From assembly GCA_049115715.1 (NCBI GenBank), contig JAGDZQ010000003.1, forward strand, positions 186,001-250,000: a stretch of DNA of 64,000 nucleotides, given 5' to 3'. A program made the position numbers and the translations under genes. The notes under the pieces were generated by a model. That model worked only from the letters and a program-made list of their open reading frames with translations. It was not told where the DNA came from and made no database searches. The stretch comes from JAMZMI01 sp049115715. Its GTDB lineage: Bacteria > Bacteroidota > Bacteroidia > Cytophagales > Cyclobacteriaceae. The stretch's first letter is position 1; every line of letters begins with the position of its first letter. This document shows positions 35,709-42,585 of this stretch, piece by piece.

Positions 35709-36830
35709 CTAATCAATCAGCAATTGCCTAAGTCTCTTCTGAGCAGGAATCTCAACATACTTATAAGTCAAATATGAAGAACCAATGATCAGCGTCAAAA
35801 GAGTTGAAAGCCAAACCAAATTATCTGATAAACTAAGTATAGCTTGAGGATTTGATGGCTTAAAATATAAGTCCAACCACATCACCCATAGATAGATCCA
35901 AAATAGATGAATCAGGTAGACGGAGTAGGAAATATTCCCTAGAAAAACCAATGGTTTCAAATTCAACAACCTAGACGGGTGCCCTTTGTTAAGCGCCCCA
36001 CTAAGTATAAAAAATCCGAAAAATGGAATTACAACAACATCATATATACCAAAATGAAGAACGGATAAAGAGCAAATTACCATTAAGTAGAAAACCCAAT
36101 CTTTACTCCATATCGTCTCTTTATTGACCAATACACTGTACGCTCGACACACTGCTATACCAATGGTAAAACCAAAAACACAACGCAGCGTACCTAATCC
36201 ATAAAATTCGTCCAGCGTAAATTTTGGATTTTGATAAGCAACGAAAACAAAGCCAAAAAAACACAATATCGCAAAAATGTTTACTATTTGATTCCTAGCC
36301 TTACTTAGTAAGGGAATGAGTCCAATGGCGAAAATATACGTCCACCATTCTGCAGCAATTGACCATGATCCAACGTTCCATACTGGCCGGTTAATGATTC
36401 CACTAGTTTGCAACAAAAACAAATGAATTAAGAAATCAGGAAGAGTTCTTGCCCATTGCCAATTCGAAGCTGCATACTCAGAGTACAAGAGAAACAAAAC
36501 GAAAGTTTGCAATGCGAAGAGTAGCATGATGAAAATATGCAATGGATAAATCCTGGTGAATCTTGCCCACAAATACTTTTTAACATTCCCCTTCGTTCGA
36601 TTTTCTAATTTCTTGCCATACACATGGCAAATAACAAAACCACTAAGTATAAAGAAAAAATCTACCCACAAATACCCTTTAGTAATAATTAATGAATACT
36701 CCGTGTTAACCAAGCGAGTAAATCCACGCAACTCCAACCAAATATCGAAATGAAATAATACAACTAACAATGCAGCTATGCCTCTCAATGCAGTTAGTGA
36801 GGCGATGTGTTTTGCAGATTTATGCTTCAC
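35709..36830 (-). CDS. Acyltransferase-3 (OafA/YrhL-type) membrane protein
   Basis: 373 aa with about 10 membrane helices. Family motifs: LTALRGIAALLVVLFHFDIW near the N-terminus (the conserved R and H), LWVDFFFILSGFVI, and ARFTRIYPLHIFIM. Such enzymes O-acetylate or acylate surface polysaccharides or lipids using cytoplasmic acyl-CoA. The gene stands alone, opposite in direction to the restriction-modification genes, and is bracketed by two ~102-bp direct repeats. This suggests it entered as a unit. The substrate is unknown; no glycan cluster is adjacent. Confidence 0.9.
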   Translation of the reverse strand: MKHKSAKHIASLTALRGIAALLVVLFHFDIWLELRGFTRLVNTEYSLIITKGYLWVDFFFILSGFVICHVYGKKLENRTKGNVKKYLWARFTRIYPLHIFIMLLFALQTFVLFLLYSEYAASNWQWARTLPDFLIHLFLLQTSGIINRPVWNVGSWSIAAEWWTYIFAIGLIPLLSKARNQIVNIFAILCFFGFVFVAYQNPKFTLDEFYGLGTLRCVFGFTIGIAVCRAYSVLVNKETIWSKDWVFYLMVICSLSVLHFGIYDVVVIPFFGFFILSGALNKGHPSRLLNLKPLVFLGNISYSVYLIHLFWIYLWVMWLDLYFKPSNPQAILSLSDNLVWLSTLLTLIIGSSYLTYKYVEIPAQKRLRQLLID

Positions 36831-37325
36831 GAATTATGCGATTATTTTTAACTGAGCTGGATTCTAATCAAAAACAAAAACTAGTCAACTGGTTCTATCA
36901 AATCTGAGGAGCCTATCATTTAGTTCATTTTTATTATTTCCCGTTTGGAACGTTCTAAGGCAAATTACTTGAATGGTGAGGACAAAAAAGTTGAACTTGT
37001 TCAATTAATGAATTACTCCATATTCGTCTGCTAACAAAAAAGTGAAGCTTCGTTAAGATATTCAACCTTAGAGCGTTTTTGTAAAGCGTGCTCTTCTACC
37101 CTTCATTTGAGCTATTCATCTGTCTTTGGGCTCCATACACTTATATAATACATGACTTTTTTAGTGTATTTCAGAAGTTTTAACGCAATTGAAAATCATA
37201 CCCTAGACTACCAAACCACCCGCTCTTGGTTGATCTAAACGAACTATTACACGGATGATACAACAACGGAGAAGAATAGGCTTATCGGAACCATTAAACT
37301 AGAAACTTGAGAAACGACGGCCGCC
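36831..37325. other. Non-coding accessory gap
   Basis: About 495 bases upstream of both the acyltransferase and the second direct repeat. It contains short words also seen near 35610-35660 (GTTAAG...AAAGCGT...GAGC), so it may hold a worn copy of the same intergenic element. No gene was seen. Confidence 0.4.
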
Positions 37326-37427
37326 AACAAACGTTGACGTTGCGCAACTCCAAAAAAGAGTGAAAACGAGTTATTTCTCTATATCGAAAGTCTTCTAAAT
37401 GCTATAAAACAAGATGTTTAGCAGCAT
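37326..37427 (+). repeat. ~102-bp direct repeat, copy 2
   Basis: This matches 35303-35404 over its whole length; palindrome GTTGCGCAAC at 37339-37348. It ends about 180 bases before the surface-protein gene start. Confidence 0.7.
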
Positions 37428-37605
37428 CAAACCTCCGAATCATGTTGGAGTTGAAGCTGAGCAACAAGCATAGGCACTAAGCCCAATCGGTTTACTTAGG
37501 TATTTGCAAAGGGAATCTGAATCCAATACATTTGAGATACTTGAAAGGCTAAGCCGACTGTGTTTAGTCGATATGATCAATTCCTCTAATTCGCAAATCA
37601 TTCAA

Positions 37606-38925
37606 ATGCATAAATTCGTAAAAAGAACTGCACTCAGCTTGGTTATTATCTTCAACTCGTTCCAAATTGTTGGACAAATAGGAAATGCTCCTTCAAACCC
37701 GCTACTAATCACTAATTTTAATCAGTCCTTAAATGGAACGACTCGTGGCTTTACAGAAGTTTTACCAATGGGTCCTCCTAATCATGCTAAGGACGAGCCA
37801 AATGTATGGTACAAGTTTACCTATCCCTCAAACACAGATTTCCTAAAGATAGAGTACACTCCGAATAGCGGTTTAGGAAAGCTAATACTCTATGACCAAT
37901 CAGGAATTGATTTATGGAATTCTTCTACTATAGATCAACCTCTAACAGTAAAGCAGAGTGGATCTCAAGGAGGCAAAGTAACTTCTATTGAGGAAAACCT
38001 AACTCCTGGGCAGACCTACTATTTCACACTTTATACGTACTATGGAGCTACTGATTATACGCTAAAATTATCAACAATACATTCTGAGGGAGATAGTCCG
38101 CAAACAGCCTTTCCACTCGACCTTACTTCATCTTGCGGAAATAGTAAAATTGTAAATGGAACGACTCGTGGCTTTAATGAAGTTTCACCAATGGGTCCTC
38201 CTAATCATGCTAAGAACGAGCCAAATGTTTGGTATAAGTTTACCTATCCCCCAAACACAGATTTCCTAGAGATTGAGTATACTCCGAATAGCGGTTTAGG
38301 AAGACTAATACTCTATGACCAATCAGGAATTGATTTATGGAATTCTTCTACTATAGATCAACCTCTAACAGTAAAGCAGAGTGGATCTCAAGGAGGCAAA
38401 GTAACTTCTATTGAGGAAAACCTAACTCCTGGGCAGACCTACTATTTCACACTTTACACGTACTATGGTGCTACTGATTATACGCTAAAAATGATTTACG
38501 GAGATGAAAGTCAGTTGTGGAATATCAGCAGTGATGTCCTATTTACGGACTGTGCAAAGGTTGGGATTGGAACATCTAATGTACCCGAAGACTATCTACT
38601 TGCTGTTGATGGTAAAGTAACAATGGAAGAGATTAAAGTACAACTTTCTGAAAATTGGCCTGATTTCGTTTTTGACAATGATTATAGTCTGAAAACACTA
38701 GAAGAGGTTGAAATACACATAAATGAAAATGGTCATCTTCCCGATATTCCAAGTGAGACTGAAGTAATTGAGAATGGAATCAATCTTGGAGAAATGGACT
38801 CCAAACTCCTTCATAAGATCGAGGAACTTACGCTTTACATGATAGAGATGAACAAACAAGTGCAGCTCTTGAAATCAGAAAATCAAGAACTCAAAGAAAA
38901 AGTTCAGAGACTTGAAAACGAGTAA
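37606..38925 (+). CDS. Surface protein with two near-identical PPC-like repeats and a tail-fibre-type coiled C-terminus
   Basis: The ATG at 37606 is chosen because it starts a signal peptide (MHKFVKRTALSLVIIFNSF...). 439 aa. There are two copies of a ~112-aa beta domain (VWYKFTYPSNTDFLKIEYTP, LTPGQTYYFTLYTYYGATDY), similar in style to bacterial pre-peptidase C-terminal domains. They are joined by a short linker with CGNSK. Next come KVGIGTSN and DYLLAVDGKVTMEEIKVQ, then the C-terminal module HINENGHLPDIPSETEVIEN, GEMDSKLLHKIEELTLYMIE and a coiled coil to the end. This end module is common in large Bacteroidota surface or fibre-like proteins. No T9SS type A domain was seen. It is likely a cell-surface or adhesion protein. 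Confidence 0.8.
   Translation: MHKFVKRTALSLVIIFNSFQIVGQIGNAPSNPLLITNFNQSLNGTTRGFTEVLPMGPPNHAKDEPNVWYKFTYPSNTDFLKIEYTPNSGLGKLILYDQSGIDLWNSSTIDQPLTVKQSGSQGGKVTSIEENLTPGQTYYFTLYTYYGATDYTLKLSTIHSEGDSPQTAFPLDLTSSCGNSKIVNGTTRGFNEVSPMGPPNHAKNEPNVWYKFTYPPNTDFLEIEYTPNSGLGRLILYDQSGIDLWNSSTIDQPLTVKQSGSQGGKVTSIEENLTPGQTYYFTLYTYYGATDYTLKMIYGDESQLWNISSDVLFTDCAKVGIGTSNVPEDYLLAVDGKVTMEEIKVQLSENWPDFVFDNDYSLKTLEEVEIHINENGHLPDIPSETEVIENGINLGEMDSKLLHKIEELTLYMIEMNKQVQLLKSENQELKEKVQRLENE
37731..38067 (+). repeat. Intragenic tandem repeat, unit 1
   Basis: 337 bases repeated at 38154-38490, offset 423, with about 14 mismatches counted by eye. The stretch 37882-38033 (152 bases) is identical in both copies. Confidence 0.9.
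38154..38490 (+). repeat. Intragenic tandem repeat, unit 2
   Basis: Second copy of the 337-base unit inside the same gene. Mismatches cluster in the first 150 bases and near the end; the centre is identical to unit 1. Confidence 0.9.
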
Positions 38926-38942
38926 AAAGGAGAATAAATGTT

Positions 38943-38991
38943 AAACCCAGAATTGTCATTAGAAATGATTCCTAATGACAATTCTGGGTTT
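38943..38991. terminator. Perfect 20-bp stem hairpin
   Basis: Arms 38943-38962 and 38972-38991 are exact reverse complements over 20 bases (starting AAACCCAGAATTG), with a 9-base loop, 17 bases after the surface-protein stop. It probably terminates this gene and perhaps the convergent ExbB-like gene, though there is no long T-run. Confidence 0.65.
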
Positions 38992-39096
38992 ATAAATCCT
39001 GCCTACAGCCTCGGCCAAAAGTTGTGCTTCCTTCGGATGGATTTGGAGAAATATAAAAGCATGCTTCTACTTCTCACAAGTCCAAACAACCATCAA

Positions 39097-39477
39097 CTAG
39101 TCTTCTTTTCTTTTCAACATGGCACTAAGCCCAAACCATATCAGAAGTGAAAACACATAAATGAAGACACCATAGAGTGTCGTAATCATCGACACCTTGA
39201 AACCTGATGCCAACAAGGAAGGAGAAATATCTACAGCCTTTTCAATAAACTGAAAAGCCGCAAATAACCCGATTAACTGACCTAGAATCCCAACAATCAA
39301 CGCAAACAAACCCACTGATTTGACATAACCGATCCTTCGTGCAATAACCTCCAAATCCTCAATCTCTCCTCTGAAAATGGGAAGACCATTGACAACAGCC
39401 ACACAGATCATACAGATAAAAACAAGTGTAAGGATACCCATGAAGAGCGGGCCACCCATGTAAAATAAATCAAACAT
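39097..39477 (-). CDS. Small MotA/TolQ/ExbB-type membrane protein
   Basis: The ATG at 39477 (MFDLFYMGGPLFMGIL) is preferred over an upstream TTG. 126 aa with three membrane helices: GPLFMGILTLVFICMICVAVV, VGLFALIVGILGQLIGLFAAF and VSMITTLYGVFIYVFSLLIWF. The text VGILGQLIGLFAAFQFIEKA..ISPSLLASGFKVSMITTLYGV matches the ExbB/TolQ/MotA channel core (G-x-x-G...L...A...T..G). It is shorter than ExbB and no ExbD-like partner is adjacent. Its role is unknown, possibly a proton-channel-like subunit. It is divergent from the LytTR regulator. Confidence 0.8.
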   Translation of the reverse strand: MFDLFYMGGPLFMGILTLVFICMICVAVVNGLPIFRGEIEDLEVIARRIGYVKSVGLFALIVGILGQLIGLFAAFQFIEKAVDISPSLLASGFKVSMITTLYGVFIYVFSLLIWFGLSAMLKRKED

Positions 39478-39630
39478 GATTTTCAAATTTTGGTAAAACA
39501 AATAACAAAATCAAAGGTCTCTGAGAGTTTAAAAAATCACAATGTCATATCCTGTGGAAAACCTGCATTCTACCGAAAAAGTGTTTTTTCTAGTTGATAT
39601 TAACGATTTTAGCTTTGAACATCCGAACAT

Positions 39631-40383
39631 ATGAGAATCATCTGGCACATCATCTATTGGATACTAGTCCTGCTATTTCTGACCCTTTTTTTTGGTCAAA
39701 ACTGGGAGAACCATATCCTGGCCTTCTATTTCTCATGTTTGCTGCTCCCGATCGTTGTTGGCACTACCTATTTCTTCAATATGTATTTGGTGCCACGTTA
39801 CCTCATTACAGGTAGGTATTGGACACTGGCACTTTATTCCTTTTACATGCTAGTCGTATCTCTATATATAGAGGTCCTCGTAGCACTCTTATCATTTATC
39901 GTGATCGCCAATTATAAGCTGGCAGTGATGAGCGTTATGAGCACCTCGGTTTTTGTACTTGGTGTTATCCTCTATCTAATTGTTTTTGTTACGAGTTTTA
40001 TCCGATTGGTTATTCAGTTTCGAAAGAAGTCTCAGCAGTTGGAGTCGCTGGAGAATGCAGAAAAACGAAATAAAAAAACATCAATCACCATCCGTGCTGA
40101 CAGAAAAAACCAGCAAGTAGCACTTGAAGAACTCCTCTATATCGAGAGTCTTGATGATTATGTAAAGTTGGTCACCGAAACAAGGGAATTAATGACCCGT
40201 GAAAAAATCTCCAAACTGCACTCAAGCCTACCGCGAAGATTTGTAAGAATTCATCGATCTTTTGTCATAAACATGGAAAAAGTGAGCTCCTATACCCACG
40301 AGCGTGTGATGATGAATGAGACCGCTCTTCCTATCGGTCGTACCTACAAAAAAGCCTCATTGGAACAATTGCAAAGTCCATAG
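39631..40383 (+). CDS. Membrane-bound LytTR DNA-binding regulator
   Basis: 250 aa. Four membrane helices cover residues 1-135 (IIYWILVLLFLTLFF, LAFYFSCLLLPIVVGTTYFF, LALYSFYMLVVSLYIEVLV, SVFVLGVILYLIVFVTSFI). A short coiled linker follows, then a LytTR domain from about 150: SITIRADRKNQQVALEELLYIESLDDYVKLVT, REKISKLHSSLPRRFVRIHRSFVINM and ALPIGRTYKK. There is no receiver domain, so the membrane part is the likely sensor. Targets are probably nearby genes. A 15-base word (CTTTGAACATCCGAA) lies just before this start and again upstream of the TAXI-type lipoprotein at 41290. Confidence 0.9.
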   Translation: MRIIWHIIYWILVLLFLTLFFGQNWENHILAFYFSCLLLPIVVGTTYFFNMYLVPRYLITGRYWTLALYSFYMLVVSLYIEVLVALLSFIVIANYKLAVMSVMSTSVFVLGVILYLIVFVTSFIRLVIQFRKKSQQLESLENAEKRNKKTSITIRADRKNQQVALEELLYIESLDDYVKLVTETRELMTREKISKLHSSLPRRFVRIHRSFVINMEKVSSYTHERVMMNETALPIGRTYKKASLEQLQSP

Positions 40384-40540
40384 TACAGCTTCAACTAATT
40401 TGAAAAATAGCAAGTATGAAGAAAATCGAAAGCACTTTCCCTACTTAACCTTCTCTATTTTAGCAGAATGAGTGCCGTACTACATCAGAATAAAATATAG
40501 AACTTAAATTTGCTGTCAATAAGCATCCTGCAACCAATCC

Positions 40541-41176
40541 ATGAACGCTATGAAAACGATCATCTGCTTAATCGCTCTCCTCACAATTGGACTCCTGATC
40601 AGCTGTAGTGATGATCCAGTCAACAACCCTAAAGTGAATATCAACGAACTGATATTCAATGAAGATACCTATCAGCTCAAAAATGGATTAGTAAATGATT
40701 TCGGTTCTAGTGATATCACCGAATCTGGGGAAGACACACACATCTATCACCAATTCCAGATCACGGACGCTGACTTTATTTTCGAATTCAACTCCTATGT
40801 CCCAAAACCAGGACATAAAGCTTTCATAGAAATAGACATGTTTGCTCCAGGCAAAACTGAGTTTACAGATGGTCTCTTCTCATTTGTAGATCTACCTAAT
40901 CAAACTGACAAGTCTTCCCTAAGAGGTGAGTATTTCTTCGATGAAATGGTTACTACATTGGTAAATCCTGATGGCAGCAGCAAATGGCAAGCAGTAGATG
41001 GGTTTATTAAAGTCACAGAAAATCCAAGAACAGAAGACACAGATGATCCAAACTATACCGTAAGGGTAAAAGTAAATGCACAAATGCTGGACCAAAACAA
41101 TTCTCCTATTCCATCCTCGGAGCAGGAAATCTCATTCACTTTTACTTCAACGTTCATTTGCAATTACGTAGAGTAA
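40541..41176 (+). CDS. Uncharacterised lipoprotein
   Basis: 211 aa (or 208 from the ATG at 40550, which starts directly with the leader MKTIICLIALLTIGLLISC; lipobox LLISC). The rest is beta-rich and acidic: INELIFNEDTYQLKNGLVNDFGSSDITESGEDTHIYHQFQITD, then a C-terminal VRVKVNAQMLDQNNSPIPSSEQEISFTFTSTFICNYVE. The pattern resembles small Bacteroidota lipoproteins of unknown function found on the cell surface. It lies between the LytTR regulator and the TAXI-type lipoprotein, all in one direction. Confidence 0.75.
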   Translation: MNAMKTIICLIALLTIGLLISCSDDPVNNPKVNINELIFNEDTYQLKNGLVNDFGSSDITESGEDTHIYHQFQITDADFIFEFNSYVPKPGHKAFIEIDMFAPGKTEFTDGLFSFVDLPNQTDKSSLRGEYFFDEMVTTLVNPDGSSKWQAVDGFIKVTENPRTEDTDDPNYTVRVKVNAQMLDQNNSPIPSSEQEISFTFTSTFICNYVE

Positions 41177-41211
41177 TCTTTGAACATCCGAAAGATCGCT
41201 TCTCACACAAC

Positions 41212-41226
41212 TGTCAAATTTTGACA
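41212..41226. promoter_or_regulatory. Palindrome TGTCAAATTTTGACA upstream of TAXI-type gene
   Basis: A perfect 15-base odd palindrome 64 bases before the ATG at 41290. TAGTTTTG at 41252-41259 resembles a -7 box. This may be an operator. Confidence 0.3.
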
Positions 41227-41289
41227 AGAGTAATCTGAGGACACTTCCAAATAGTTTTGTAGTTTGCAGCTCAACCTGAAACATAAGCT

Positions 41290-42528
41290 ATGAAAACCAT
41301 TTGCAGATTGGCATGCCTGATCTTAATCACTATTCTCTCCAGTTGCAATACCAATTACGAACTCCGACTCCTTGTTTCGGAGGAAGATAAAGCAGCGATG
41401 ACAAAGATCGCAGATGAAGTTAGCAATCACTCCCGATTCAACATTAATGTCATTGGAAAAGACTCCCTCACCGAGATCGAAGCAATAAACAAACTGCTAA
41501 ATGACGATTTTGACATTACCACTGTTGATAATACCATAGAATATCATGGCAGTAAGCAAGATCTGAGAACGGTCATACCCTTCTTTCATGAAGTCCTCGT
41601 GGTGGTTTCAAGGCTACAACTAGAGCAGGGTGAGATTGACTCGCTAATCAAAATGGGAGACTACATTGTATTGACCAAAGAGGTGGACGAATTGGAATTC
41701 TTCAAAAAACTGATCCCCAACTTCACAGGAGACTCTTCCATTAATTACAAACTTGAACCTCATTTCAATTTGGAAAAAGACATTGCCGAAAACGACATTT
41801 TACTTTTCTTTTCTGCACTAGAAAATCACGAACTAGGTAAACTGCTGTTTGATGAGCAAGCTTACATCTACTCTCTCGATCATAAGGATACATATGGAAA
41901 AGGCTCGTTTATAGAAGGGTTCTGTCAGTCTTACAAAAAAACCACCCCCTATATCATATCGCGCTATGCCTTTGGCACCACGCTGCAAGACCCAGTGTAT
42001 ACTCTGGCCGTTCATGAGCTGTTGGTGGCTCAGACAGGCACGGCAGACAAGGTAATTTATGATTTGATTGAGACGATTCACCAGCACCACGTTGTACCAA
42101 TTTTTGCCTCCTCCAACAGCAACACCTTTGAGGTCAATCATCAAGATATCAACCTTACCTTCCCATTTCATGATGGCACAATCAATTACATCAATCGAGA
42201 TAAACCATCCTTTATAGAGCGATACTCAGAGTTTATGGGATTTGTCCTCTCTGTTTTCATTGTCATCTTTGGTCTCGGAGCAAGTTTCAAAGCCAATATG
42301 AACCAGCGGAAAAAGGATCGAATGGATGAGTATTACCACGAGCTACTTGAGTTAAAACAAGGATTGGAAAATATCTCAAATCATGACCTCCGAAGTAAGT
42401 TGGCAAATATGCAGTCTATAGTGTTTGACTTACTCATTCGAGAAAAACTGAGTGCCAACAATGAGTTCGTTATTTTCATGATGCTCTGGGATGAAGTACA
42501 TCAAGAGTTAATAAAAAGAGGAAATTAA
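41290..42528 (+). CDS. TAXI-type solute-binding lipoprotein with membrane anchor and cytoplasmic tail
   Basis: 412 aa. Leader with lipobox ILSSC (Cys18). Residues about 25-305 read like a periplasmic binding domain of the TRAP-TAXI/NMT1 group: LRLLVSEEDKAAMTKIADEV, IEAINKLLNDDFDITTVDNT, VIYDLIETIHQHH, and INLTFPFHDGTINYINRDKPSF just before a membrane helix (FMGFVLSVFIVIFGLGASF, about 316-335). A helical tail of ~75 residues follows (NMNQRKKDRMDEYYHELLELKQGLE). Known TAXI proteins with this tail pass signals or dock to a transporter; no DctQM is adjacent, so a sensor role is inferred. The family call is by pattern and is not certain. Confidence 0.65.
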   Translation: MKTICRLACLILITILSSCNTNYELRLLVSEEDKAAMTKIADEVSNHSRFNINVIGKDSLTEIEAINKLLNDDFDITTVDNTIEYHGSKQDLRTVIPFFHEVLVVVSRLQLEQGEIDSLIKMGDYIVLTKEVDELEFFKKLIPNFTGDSSINYKLEPHFNLEKDIAENDILLFFSALENHELGKLLFDEQAYIYSLDHKDTYGKGSFIEGFCQSYKKTTPYIISRYAFGTTLQDPVYTLAVHELLVAQTGTADKVIYDLIETIHQHHVVPIFASSNSNTFEVNHQDINLTFPFHDGTINYINRDKPSFIERYSEFMGFVLSVFIVIFGLGASFKANMNQRKKDRMDEYYHELLELKQGLENISNHDLRSKLANMQSIVFDLLIREKLSANNEFVIFMMLWDEVHQELIKRGN

Positions 42529-42585
42529 GAAGACAGGGTTCAACTCGCGAAAGGTTTTGTAGCCATAAAAAACTATTTTTGCGCC

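Noticed and set aside
35303..37427. Integron-like attC sites
   Set aside because: The repeat ends do not fit the RYYYAAC/GTTRRRY core sites and no integrase is in the window; kept only as direct repeats.
38938..39150. 70-codon frame with a good-looking AAGGAG before its ATG
   Set aside because: It runs straight through the perfect 20-bp hairpin and then overlaps the opposite ExbB-like gene, so the match is probably accidental.
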